The notes under the pieces were generated by a model, which was not told where the DNA came from, ran no database searches, and saw nothing but the letters and a program-made list of their open reading frames with translations. The position numbers were made by a program, and so were the translations under genes. DNA of 60,385 nucleotides. Source: CAG-390 sp045541375 (GTDB lineage Bacteria > Bacillota > Clostridia > Oscillospirales > CAG-272). The DNA is taken from positions 1 through 60,385 of the forward strand of contig JAZQJB010000115.1 of assembly GCA_045541375.1 (NCBI GenBank), given 5' to 3'. Shown here in pieces: positions 23,944 through 32,097 of the stretch (its first letter is position 1; each line of letters starts with the position of its first letter).

Positions 23944-24327
23944 CCTCTTGTCAATAGGATTTTTGAAAAAAATTGAATATCGTCAACTTTCTCACTTTTG
24001 CACAAACTTGTGAAATTTGTATAATTTTTTGTCACATTTGCCGTCGTGCATAACGCTTGAATATTTTTATTTTTTTCGCGGAAAATTATTCAAGCTTTTC
24101 CGCGCTCTTCCGCCTTTATTTTTGCGCCCGCAGTGCGCTTATTTCGTCGCTTCGCGCGCTCTTGCTTCGGGGGAGGGGCGCAGGATGAGCCGTTTGCGGG
24201 CAAATAGCAATATTTGTCTGTCAAACAGCATCTTTTGACTTGTATTTTAACACTTTTTGTCTTATACTTAATCTGTATTATTATAATATAATAAAATCCT
24301 AAACAAACCCCAAAGGAGAACACAAAA

Positions 24328-25140
24328 ATGAAGCTTCCTGTTGCTATTCAGGTTTATTCCGTAAGAGATGACGCTGCAAAAGACCTTCGCGGCACCCTTG
24401 AGAAGATCAAGGAAATGGGCTACGACGGCGTTGAGTTCGCAGGTCTTTACGGCAACTCCCCCGAGGATATCCGCGCTATGTGCGATGAGATCGGTCTTGT
24501 TCCGATCGCGGCTCACGTTCCCTTCGTTGATATGCTCAAAAACCCCTACGGCCTTCTTGCGGACTACGCAAAGATCGGCTGTAAGTACGTTGCAGTACCC
24601 TACCTCGTTCCCGAGCACAGACCCGACAACGCCAACTTCGACTACGTCGTTGACTTCATCGGCGTCCTCGGCAAGGCCGCAAAGGCGCTTGGCATCCAGC
24701 TTCTTTACCACAACCACGATTTTGAGTTTATGACCATCGACGGCAAGTACGCCCTCGACATCCTCTACGAGAGAGTTCCCGAGGATCTCCTCAAGACCGA
24801 GCTTGACACCTGCTGGGTCAACGTTGGCGGCGAGAACCCCTCCGAATACATCAAAAAGTACGCAGGCAGATGCCCCGTCGTTCACCTCAAGGATTTCTGG
24901 GGCGAGAAGAGCGACGATATGTACGAGCTCATCGGCATCGACAAGAAAGCTCCCGCGCGTCCCTCGGGCTTTGAATTCCGCCCCGTCGGAAGCGGTATGC
25001 AGGACTTCCCCTCCATTCTCGAGGCTGCAAAGGCATCGGGCGCAGAGTGGGTCATCGTTGAGCAGGATAAGCCCTCGATGGGTCTGACCCCTATGGAGTG
25101 CGCTAAGAAGAGCATCGACTACGTAAGATCGATCCTCTGA
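24328..25140 (+). CDS. Sugar phosphate isomerase/epimerase-like TIM-barrel protein
   Basis: 270 residues of the xylose-isomerase-like barrel: PVAIQVYSVRDDAAKDLRGTLEKIKEMGYDGVEFAGL, IAAHVPF, LLYHNHDFEF (His-x-His metal site), ELDTCWVNVGG, CPVVHLKDFW and WVIVEQDKP. The metal ligands expected for the family (Glu, Asp, His, Glu) are present. Members act as epimerases, isomerases or, with Gfo/Idh/MocA oxidoreductases, as lyases on 3-keto-glycosides. Strong codon bias and AAAGGAG site point to high expression. The stop shares a base with the start of the next gene. Two Gfo/Idh/MocA genes lie downstream. Confidence 0.85.
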   Translation: MKLPVAIQVYSVRDDAAKDLRGTLEKIKEMGYDGVEFAGLYGNSPEDIRAMCDEIGLVPIAAHVPFVDMLKNPYGLLADYAKIGCKYVAVPYLVPEHRPDNANFDYVVDFIGVLGKAAKALGIQLLYHNHDFEFMTIDGKYALDILYERVPEDLLKTELDTCWVNVGGENPSEYIKKYAGRCPVVHLKDFWGEKSDDMYELIGIDKKAPARPSGFEFRPVGSGMQDFPSILEAAKASGAEWVIVEQDKPSMGLTPMECAKKSIDYVRSIL

Positions 25141-26900
25141 TGAAAAAGCTTTACCTACTTTTATTAGCGTTAATTCTCATTCTTCCCGCTTGTTCCCCCG
25201 CTGAAATCCCCGAGGAAACAAGCGCGGAAGTCGTCACAGAAGCGCCTCCGCCCGAGCCCTACATCGTGGCAACGGCGGGCGCGAGTGACTTCACCATCAT
25301 CCGCCCCGACAAGTTTGAAGATCGCGCGCTTCAGGCAACGCTTGGCCTGCGCGCCGCCATCAAGGAAAAATACGCGGTTGAGATGGTGATAAAATCCGAC
25401 TGGTCGAAGGAAACCAAGGATGGCGGCACCGTCACCTCGGACGAAACCGTTCTCGAAGTCCTCGTCGGCGACACAAACCGCGCCGAAACGCTGGCTGTTG
25501 CCGAGGAATACTCGGATGTGAAATGCGGTTACGTCATCAAGGCGGTGAACGGCAAGATCGTCATCTGGGGCACCGAGGTCGCCACGCTTTGCTCGGCTAT
25601 CGAGTATTTCACCGCGGAGATGCTCGGCGGTGAGTCGGTCAGCGTCGAGCGCGACTACGTCTACGTCTGGAATCTTTCGGGCGAGGGTATGCCGCTTGAT
25701 CTGCTTGCGAATAATTACTCAATCATCATCCCCACGGGCTCTGCGGGCAGGATCAAGGACGTCTCGGACGGGCTTGCAACAAAGTTTTTCAAGCTTGCGG
25801 GCAAAAGACCGGAAGTCATCGTGGATAAAAGAGCCACGGACAAGTCGGGCAAGGAGATCCTCATCGGCGACACCGACCGCGCCGAGTCTGCAGAGGTCGG
25901 CGCAGGTCTGAAATACATGGACTACGCCATCCGTATCTATGAAAACAAGATCGTTCTCGTCGGCGGCAGCCCCTTTGCAACGCAAAATGCGGTGAACGAC
26001 TTCATCGCAATGCTGACCGAGGGCAAGCTCACGAGCCTTGAGGCGGGATTTGAGTACAAAAAGGATTATCACTCGCTTTTCGCCGATTCACTCGCATTCA
26101 ATCAGGAGTCCTTCGTGCCGAAATGGGCAAACGAGTTCACTCCGCCCGCGTGGATGCTCGATTTTGATGAAAAGACCTACGCCCTCACCACCTCGGACGG
26201 CAGAATGATGGCGGACGCGCACCGCGGCGACGTTCAGCACTACCCCGAAAACTCGCTCGAGGCGATACTGAGCGCGCTTATGATGGGCGCCGACGTCGTT
26301 GAGATCGACGTTCGTCTGACCAAGGACAACGTAATGGTCCTTATGCATGACGCGACCCTCAAGCGCACGACCAACTGGCAGACCAAGGCGGGCAAAAACG
26401 GTCTTCCCTCCTCCGCAAACATTGAGGACTGGACTTACGAGCAGCTTCAGGAGCTGATCCTTATCCACAACGGAATGCGCACCGAGTGCAAGATCCCCAC
26501 CTTCTACGAGGCGTGCCTGCTATTCGTCGGCCGCGGATTCATCCACTACGACAACAAGGTCGGCGAGCTGATCAACAAGAACAGCGACCTCTACCTGCTT
26601 GCCGAGGAGACCGGCTCAAAGGCGTGCTTCGCCTATAACTACGGCGCAAGCACGATGATGGACTGGCTCGCCAAGGACACAAGCGACACGGAATTCAAGA
26701 ATTTTGCGATCAAATTCAAGGAATACGCCACGGGGCACAGCCTCCGCAAGCGCAATTTCGACATGATCGAAAAACACGGCGACCACATCACCGGCTGGAA
26801 AAAAGCCTGGGACGAAGGCTACAACATGACCTTCACCAACAAGATCTACGATTTCAGCCAATATATCGCAAAGAATTGCGAACCGTTCAAATTGCCGTGA
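25140..26900 (+). CDS. Lipoprotein glycerophosphodiester phosphodiesterase with tandem N-terminal domain
   Basis: 586 residues. Lipoprotein signal MKKLYLLLLALILILPAC with Cys18. Residues about 40-165 and 190-315 are two copies of one domain, each with a [VI]L[VI]GDT[ND]RAE motif and a NGKIVIWG / ENKIVLVGG strand followed by a helix, as in the N-terminal domains of some glycosidases. Residues about 355-580 are a GDPD barrel: ADAHRGDVQHYPENSLEAI, GADVVEIDVRLTKDNVMVLMHD and TLKRTTNW carry the His, Glu and Asp residues of the active site. Probably releases glycerol phosphate from lipids or teichoic-type polymers outside the cell. Start overlaps the preceding stop by one base. Confidence 0.88.
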   Translation: MKKLYLLLLALILILPACSPAEIPEETSAEVVTEAPPPEPYIVATAGASDFTIIRPDKFEDRALQATLGLRAAIKEKYAVEMVIKSDWSKETKDGGTVTSDETVLEVLVGDTNRAETLAVAEEYSDVKCGYVIKAVNGKIVIWGTEVATLCSAIEYFTAEMLGGESVSVERDYVYVWNLSGEGMPLDLLANNYSIIIPTGSAGRIKDVSDGLATKFFKLAGKRPEVIVDKRATDKSGKEILIGDTDRAESAEVGAGLKYMDYAIRIYENKIVLVGGSPFATQNAVNDFIAMLTEGKLTSLEAGFEYKKDYHSLFADSLAFNQESFVPKWANEFTPPAWMLDFDEKTYALTTSDGRMMADAHRGDVQHYPENSLEAILSALMMGADVVEIDVRLTKDNVMVLMHDATLKRTTNWQTKAGKNGLPSSANIEDWTYEQLQELILIHNGMRTECKIPTFYEACLLFVGRGFIHYDNKVGELINKNSDLYLLAEETGSKACFAYNYGASTMMDWLAKDTSDTEFKNFAIKFKEYATGHSLRKRNFDMIEKHGDHITGWKKAWDEGYNMTFTNKIYDFSQYIAKNCEPFKLP

Positions 26901-27271
26901 TTCCCTATAACAAAAAGAACACGCAATTAGCAAAAGTACTCAGAAAAAATATGACAGATGAAGAAAAGCATCTGTGGTATGATTTTCTGAAGAAATTGCC
27001 GATGGCGGTGAAAAGACAGCACCCGATAGAAGGGTACATAGTTGATTTTTATATTCCGCAAGCAAAGATCGTGATAGAAATCGACGGTTTACAGCACGAA
27101 AGCGCGGAAAATGCGAAAGCAGATGCCGAGAGGGATGAAGTATTGAATTCTTGGGGAATTGAAGTGATGAGATTTTCCAACCGAAGGATTAATAAGGCGT
27201 TCTATTCGGTGACTTGCGAAATACTCGAAAAACTCGGGCTCACTTGGTTTGATCTGGTGGAAAAGGACTGA
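26897..27271 (+). CDS. DUF559 endonuclease-like protein
   Basis: 124 residues if GTG 26897 is the start; it overlaps the upstream stop and places the family-typical opening IPYNKKNTQLAKVLRKNMTDEEKHLWY at the N terminus. The core IEGYIVDFYIPQAKIVIEIDGLQH followed by ADAERDEVLNSWGIEVMRFSN is the DUF559 signature, a PD-(D/E)XK-type fold related to very-short-patch repair nucleases. Such genes are scattered, often near mobile DNA; here a MITE-like element follows 17 bases downstream. No link to the carbohydrate genes is evident. Confidence 0.85.
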   Translation: MIPYNKKNTQLAKVLRKNMTDEEKHLWYDFLKKLPMAVKRQHPIEGYIVDFYIPQAKIVIEIDGLQHESAENAKADAERDEVLNSWGIEVMRFSNRRINKAFYSVTCEILEKLGLTWFDLVEKD

Positions 27272-27288
27272 ATTGGGTAGTTTTTTAA

Positions 27289-27754
27289 GGAAGATTTTCG
27301 CTTCGCGAAAAACTGTATCTTATTAGGCGCCTCATTCGTCAGCCTTCGGCTGCACCTGTCTCGCTGCGGCTCGGTCACGCCGCGGGTCTGACAGTCCCCC
27401 GGACTGTCATTCAATGCCGCGGCGCCGCTTCGCTACCCCACCGGGGAAGGCTGAGCAGTGCAGCGATAACCGATAAATATTCAGCGAAGATGACATAGCA
27501 ATATAATTTTGCATATCAAATCGGAATATTTTTATTAAAAAGTTTTGTTGTATATCATACAGCACTGCAGAATTATTTTAATAAAATATTCCAATTTGCC
27601 TGTACAACATTTTGCAATAAACGATGTTCGCTGAAACGCGAAAAATGGCAAACTATCTTCTCAGCCTTCCCCGGTGGGGGAAGGTGGCACGTATAGTGCC
27701 GAATGAGGCGTTTTAATAAGATACTGTTTTTCGAGCGCAGCGAGAAAATCTTCC
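27289..27754. mobile_element. MITE-like element with hairpin-bearing 65-bp inverted ends
   Basis: Left end GGAAGATTTTCGCTTCGCGA..., containing CTGTATCTTATTA and GCCTCATTCG, is repeated inverted at the right end (27690-27754). A hairpin inside the end differs on the two sides (TTTTCGC.TTC.GCGAAAA versus TTTTCTCGC.TGC.GCTCGAAAA) but pairs in both. The core has GGAATATTTTTATTA and TAATAAAATATTCC inverted and AAACGATGTTCGCTGAA as in the element at 10550-10913. No coding frame. Confidence 0.8.
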
Positions 27755-27831
27755 AAAAGATTCCCCCACCAAGTGATCCGCACAAAACTAAACCAATAAT
27801 CCCCGCAATGATTTTCATTAAGGAGAGAATA

Positions 27832-28179
27832 ATGAGCAAGAACAAAAATATAAAACAAGAAATCAACGACTATCGCTTGATATACGAAGTCGACAAAGAA
27901 GTTCTTTGCACAAAAGAAGAAAACAAAGTGTTCAAGGATCTTCTCAAGCAAGGACAGAGTTTGCCGGAGGGTGTTTTTCCTTACGAATACGATTCGGGAA
28001 TATTAAGCGACAGTGAGTTTTACAGAGTTGTTCGTTCGGATTTGACCCAAGAGGAAATCATGGAATATCTGGCATACAAAAAGCTTGATTTGCTAAACAC
28101 GATCAAGAATTGTTTGGTGTTTTTCACCACTCTGACAATTATCGGAATCGTACTCTTCTTGATCATTGCAGCCCTTTAA
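27832..28179 (+). CDS. Small membrane-anchored protein of unknown function
   Basis: 115 residues from the ATG at 27832, which has AAGGAGAG seven bases upstream; upstream in-frame sequence belongs to the mobile element. The N-terminal 85 residues are charged and soluble (QEINDYRLIYEVDKEVLCTKEENKVFKDLL), the C terminus is one membrane segment (about 90-115, LVFFTTLTIIGIVLFLIIAAL). A tail-anchored topology is likely. No family recognised. Codon use is more AT-rich than the neighbours. Confidence 0.7.
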   Translation: MSKNKNIKQEINDYRLIYEVDKEVLCTKEENKVFKDLLKQGQSLPEGVFPYEYDSGILSDSEFYRVVRSDLTQEEIMEYLAYKKLDLLNTIKNCLVFFTTLTIIGIVLFLIIAAL

Positions 28180-28243
28180 TTAAATCAAAAACCAAAATTA
28201 CAAACAATTAAAAACCAAATACACATTTTTGGAGGAAAAAACA

Positions 28244-29422
28244 ATGGCAGACAAATCTATGGCAGGACTTAACACCTTTGAAGCTGCGGTTGAGACCAAG
28301 GTCGATACCACAAAGAAGCTTCGCATCGGTATCATCGGATGCGGATGGATCGCTGACTCTCACATGAAGGCTTACCTCAATCAGCCCGACGTTGAGATCG
28401 TTGCAGGCGCAGATCTCATCCCCGGCAAGGCTGCAAAGTTCTTCGAAAAGCACGGCGTTGAGGGCGTTAAGACCGAATACGCTTCCCACAAGGAAATGCT
28501 CGACGATGAGAGCCTCGCTCTCGATGCAGTTTCGATCTGCACCTACAACCGTCAGCACGCAGAGCCCGCTATCTACGCACTCAAGAAGGGCGTAAACGTG
28601 CTCCTCGAGAAGCCCTTCACCGTAACCCTCGACGAGGCTGTAGAGGTTATGAAGGCTGAAAAGGAGAGCGGCAAGGTCCTCTCCATCGGCTTCCAGCCCA
28701 GACTTGACGCTAATATGCAGATGATCAAGAAGATCTGCCAGTCGGGCGAGCTCGGCGAGATCTACTACATCCAGACCGGTGGCGGACGCCGTCGCGGCAT
28801 TCCGACCCCCTTCGGAACCACCTTCATCGAGGACAAGACCGCAGGCCTCGGCGCTCTCGGCGACATCGGCTGCTACTCCCTCGACATGGTTCTCAACGCG
28901 ATCGGCTATCCCAAGCCCCTCACCGTTTCGGGCTACAAGTCGAACTTCTTCGGCAAATCCCCCAATTACTCCGGCTACCGCGCTGACAAGAGAGCTGAAT
29001 ATGCAGAGCTCTTCGGCGTTGACGATTTCGCAGCAGCATTCGTTCGTCTCGAGGGCGGCATTGTTCTCGACTTCAGAATCGCTTGGGCAATGAACATGGA
29101 CACCCCCGGTGACACCATCATCCTCGGCACCAAGGGCGGTCTCCGCATCCCCTCCACCGAGTGCTGGAACGGCTCGGTCGGCGGCCCCATGAAGATCTAT
29201 CACGAGGTTTGCGGCCAGCAGGTTGAAACCGAGATCCCGATCATCAAGATGAAGGAAGGCCTCTTCGATCTCAAGATCCGCACCTTCCTTGACGCTGTTA
29301 AGAACGGCACTCCCGCTCCCGTTCCCTCTTCCCAGATCCTCTACAACCAGGCGATCATCGACGGTATCGCGAAGTCCGCTGAGTGCGGCCGCGAGGTTGA
29401 GATCGTTATCCCCGAGATCTGA
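28244..29422 (+). CDS. Gfo/Idh/MocA family oxidoreductase (paralog 1)
   Basis: 392 residues from ATG 28244 with GGAGG upstream. After a 25-residue extension (ADKSMAGLNTFEAAVETKVD) the Rossmann motif RIGIIGCGWIADSHMKAYL appears, then SICTYNRQHAEPAI, the catalytic-lysine motif LLEKPFTVTLDEAVEV and GDIGCYSLDMVLNAIG in the substrate domain. Uses NAD(P) to oxidise or reduce a sugar or sugar derivative; here a role in glycoside or sugar-acid conversion is inferred from the neighbours. About three quarters of positions agree with the paralog at 32098-33279, including the unusual N-terminal extension. The stop shares a base with the esterase start. Very strong codon bias. Confidence 0.9.
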   Translation: MADKSMAGLNTFEAAVETKVDTTKKLRIGIIGCGWIADSHMKAYLNQPDVEIVAGADLIPGKAAKFFEKHGVEGVKTEYASHKEMLDDESLALDAVSICTYNRQHAEPAIYALKKGVNVLLEKPFTVTLDEAVEVMKAEKESGKVLSIGFQPRLDANMQMIKKICQSGELGEIYYIQTGGGRRRGIPTPFGTTFIEDKTAGLGALGDIGCYSLDMVLNAIGYPKPLTVSGYKSNFFGKSPNYSGYRADKRAEYAELFGVDDFAAAFVRLEGGIVLDFRIAWAMNMDTPGDTIILGTKGGLRIPSTECWNGSVGGPMKIYHEVCGQQVETEIPIIKMKEGLFDLKIRTFLDAVKNGTPAPVPSSQILYNQAIIDGIAKSAECGREVEIVIPEI

Positions 29423-30183
29423 TGCCAAGCCTTACACTGAATTTCCGCCCCGAGTCCCTCGGGGCGGGAACTCCCGTTAATATCTATCTTCCCGACGCCA
29501 TCGTTGACGATATGCCCGTGCTCTACCTGCTTCACGGTATGTACGGCGACCAGAATTCCTGGATCAACGGCTCCGCGATCGGAAGATATGCGCGTGCGCG
29601 CGGAATGGCTGTAATTATGCCCGCTGTCGGCAACAGCTTTTATGCCAATCAGAAGCACGGCTGCCGCTATTTTGATTATGTCGCGCACGAGCTTCCCGAA
29701 TATATCGGCAAGCTCCTTCCCTTTATCACAAAGAAACGCGAAAAGACCTTCGTCGCGGGCCTCTCGATGGGCGGCTACGGCGCGATCAAGGTCGCTCTGC
29801 GCAATCCCGACCGTTTTTCGGCGGCTGCAGGTCTTTCGGGCTGTCTCAACCTGAAATTCAACGACAAGGGCGAGGACAGTGAATGGGATAACATCTGCGT
29901 TTGCAACTGGGGCGAGGACTATGTGACCTCATTCCCCGGCTCCGAGGAAGATCTTCTCCACCTTATCGACACCTTCCCCGCAGACAAAGAAAAGCCCCGC
30001 CTCTACATTGCCTGCGGCACGGAGGATTTCCTCTACAAGCAGAATCTCACCTTCAAGGATTACCTCGAAGGCAAGGGATTCGACTATATCTACGAAGAAG
30101 GCCCCGGAGCGCATACTTGGGATTTTTGGGATAAGTGGATAGTTCCGGCGATAGAGTTTTTCTTTGAGGAAAAGAATAAATAA
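29422..30183 (+). CDS. Esterase D/tributyrin-esterase-like carbohydrate esterase
   Basis: 253 residues, alpha/beta hydrolase of the PF00756 group: PVLYLLHGMYGDQNSWIN, nucleophile Ser in FVAGLSMGGYGAIKVAL (about residue 112), Asp in ACGTEDFLY and His in GPGAHTWDFWDKWI. No signal peptide. Members remove acetyl or feruloyl groups from sugars, or hydrolyse S-formylglutathione. Location between an oxidoreductase and a GH36 gene suggests deacylation of imported oligosaccharides. Overlaps the preceding gene by one base; followed by a palindrome array. Confidence 0.88.
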   Translation: MPSLTLNFRPESLGAGTPVNIYLPDAIVDDMPVLYLLHGMYGDQNSWINGSAIGRYARARGMAVIMPAVGNSFYANQKHGCRYFDYVAHELPEYIGKLLPFITKKREKTFVAGLSMGGYGAIKVALRNPDRFSAAAGLSGCLNLKFNDKGEDSEWDNICVCNWGEDYVTSFPGSEEDLLHLIDTFPADKEKPRLYIACGTEDFLYKQNLTFKDYLEGKGFDYIYEEGPGAHTWDFWDKWIVPAIEFFFEEKNK

Positions 30184-30185
30184 GG

Positions 30186-30333
30186 CAAATCGGGCTGCGC
30201 CCGAATGATAGTCCGCTTACGCGGAATGATAGTCGCCTTCGGCGAATGATGGTCCGCTTACGCGGAATGATGATCGCCTGCGGCGAATAATGGAAAATTT
30301 TCGCCGCAGGCGAAAATTTTCCTTATATTAAAA
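30186..30333. repeat. Palindrome array, AATGATRRT type (one-sided)
   Basis: Palindromes TCGGGCTGCGCCCGA, TCCGCTTACGCGGA, TCGCCTTCGGCGA, TCCGCTTACGCGGA and TCGCCTGCGGCGA separated by AATGATAGT, AATGATGGT and AATGATGAT, closed by a larger hairpin GGAAAATTTTCGCC / GGCGAAAATTTTCC (about 30289-30321). It corresponds to the left half plus centre of the array at 1517-1780. Confidence 0.88.
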
Positions 30334-30343
30334 GGTAAGAATT

Positions 30344-32068
30344 ATGAATTTTGAAATTATTGGCGGCAACGCCGGCGCGAGGATTTATATTGACAACGAG
30401 CGCGGCGAGGACGGCGTGCTTCTTTTTGACGTTCATCTTGAGCTTGAGGAGGAAGCTATCCCCGAGCCGTTCAGCATCTCGTTCAGTATTCCGGACGTGG
30501 ATATTTATTCGGTCTGGAGTCCGAGCATACGCGCCGACAGACATCTCGGCCCGCTTTGGCATAAGCGCACCACGGAGTCGCGCCTTGCATCCTGGATGCC
30601 TATTCACGCCCTCGTTTCGATGTCGGGCAGAAACAAAATGACGGTCGCTCTGTCGGATGCCAAGACCCCCACCTCGCTTCGCACCGGTGTGCGCGAGGAG
30701 GATGCTCGCATCTATTGGCTGATCAATTTCTTTACTATCCCGATTGCTTCCATTAAGGAATACACGGCGACGGTGCGCATCGACACGCGCGATATTCCCT
30801 ACTACGATGCGATCTACGACACCGTGTCCTGGTGGGAAAACGAATGCGGATACCGTCCCGCATACGTCCCCGAGCACGCAAAGCTCCCGATGAACTCGCT
30901 CTGGTACAGCTATCACCAGATGCTCGACGTCGAGGACATCGTCAAGGAATGCAAGCTCTCCAAGGCGATCGGAATGGACACCGTCATCGTTGACGACGGT
31001 TGGCAGACCGACGACAACAACCGCGGATATAAATTCTGCGGCGACTGGGAGGTCGCCGAGTCCAAGATCCCCGATATCAAGGAGTTCGTAAACCGCGTTC
31101 ACGAAACGGGAATGAAGATCATGCTTTGGTTTTCGGTTCCCTACGCGGGCATCGAATCGAAGATATACAACCGCTTCAACGATATGCTCCTCGATCAGAG
31201 CGGAAACGGAAGAACGCACTTCTCCCTCGACCCGCGATACCGCGAGGTGCGCGACTACCTGATCGGCATTTACGCCAAGGCAGTCGGCGAATGGGGATTT
31301 GACGGGCTCAAGCTCGATTTTATCGACAGATTTTCTCTCAAGGGAAGCTCGTTTGAATACGACGAAAGACGCGACTATCACTCGCTCGAGGATGGCGTTG
31401 ACGCTCTTATGACGGAAGTGACCGACACTCTCCGCAAGCTCAACCCCGAGGTTCTCATCGAGTTCCGGCAGTCCTACGTCGGACCCGCGATCAGAAAATA
31501 CGGCAATATGCTCCGCGTCGGTGATTGCCCCAACGATGCGATACTCAACCGACAGGGCATCGCCAATCTCCGACTCACCTCGGGCAGCACCGCGGTACAT
31601 TCGGATATGGTTATGTGGAACCGCGAGGACACTGTCGAGAGCGCGGCTTTGCAGCTTGCAAGCATACTTTACAGCGTTCCGCAGATCTCGATGAAGCTCG
31701 ACGGGCTTCCCGAGGATCACAAAAGAATGCTTGAATTCTATCTTGCGTTCTGGCGCGAGAACCGCGACGTGCTCATCGGCGGCAAGCTGCTTGCGGCAAA
31801 TCCCGAGAGCGTATACAGCCTCGTTTGCTCCGAAAAGGACGGAAAAGCGATCTTCACGTCCTATACCGATCCGATGATAGATTGCGGCGCGTATTCGGAG
31901 GTCATCGCGGTCAACGCCTCAAGGCATTCCTCGCTCATATTCAGCGGAGCGGTCGGAAAGTCCTTCCGCACCCTCGACTGTATGGGCAACACGCTCGCCG
32001 AGGGCAGGATCAGCGAAAGCCTCTCCAAGATCGACGTTCCTCTCAGCGGAATGGTAGAGATCAAATAA
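30344..32068 (+). CDS. GH36-type alpha-galactosidase-like glycosidase
   Basis: 574 residues, no signal peptide. The barrel carries the melibiase pattern: MNSLWYSYHQ, GMDTVIVDDGWQTDDNNRGYKFCGDWEV, TGMKIMLWFSVPYAG, WGFDGLKLDFIDRF with the nucleophile Asp (about residue 327), and VLIEFRQSYVGPAIRKYGNMLRVGDCPND with the likely acid/base Asp. N-terminal beta domain residues 1-160 and a short C-terminal beta domain complete the architecture. Shorter than classic GH36 (about 720 residues), like many gut Clostridia forms. Likely removes alpha-galactosyl or related residues in the cytoplasm. Flanked by the two Gfo/Idh/MocA paralogs. Confidence 0.85.
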   Translation: MNFEIIGGNAGARIYIDNERGEDGVLLFDVHLELEEEAIPEPFSISFSIPDVDIYSVWSPSIRADRHLGPLWHKRTTESRLASWMPIHALVSMSGRNKMTVALSDAKTPTSLRTGVREEDARIYWLINFFTIPIASIKEYTATVRIDTRDIPYYDAIYDTVSWWENECGYRPAYVPEHAKLPMNSLWYSYHQMLDVEDIVKECKLSKAIGMDTVIVDDGWQTDDNNRGYKFCGDWEVAESKIPDIKEFVNRVHETGMKIMLWFSVPYAGIESKIYNRFNDMLLDQSGNGRTHFSLDPRYREVRDYLIGIYAKAVGEWGFDGLKLDFIDRFSLKGSSFEYDERRDYHSLEDGVDALMTEVTDTLRKLNPEVLIEFRQSYVGPAIRKYGNMLRVGDCPNDAILNRQGIANLRLTSGSTAVHSDMVMWNREDTVESAALQLASILYSVPQISMKLDGLPEDHKRMLEFYLAFWRENRDVLIGGKLLAANPESVYSLVCSEKDGKAIFTSYTDPMIDCGAYSEVIAVNASRHSSLIFSGAVGKSFRTLDCMGNTLAEGRISESLSKIDVPLSGMVEIK

Positions 32069-32097
32069 ATCCTTCTATTTAAGAAAGGAACTTGAAA

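Noticed and set aside
25140..26900. Frameshifted fusion of two separate genes in the phosphodiesterase lipoprotein
   Set aside because: Frame, codon use and domain borders are continuous; the duplicated N-terminal domain explains the length.
28208..29428. Minus-strand frame opposite oxidoreductase paralog 1 (and likewise opposite paralog 2 and the GH36 gene)
   Set aside because: Antisense of strongly biased codons; a matching shadow appears opposite the paralog, as expected from coding-strand conservation, and there is no ribosome site.
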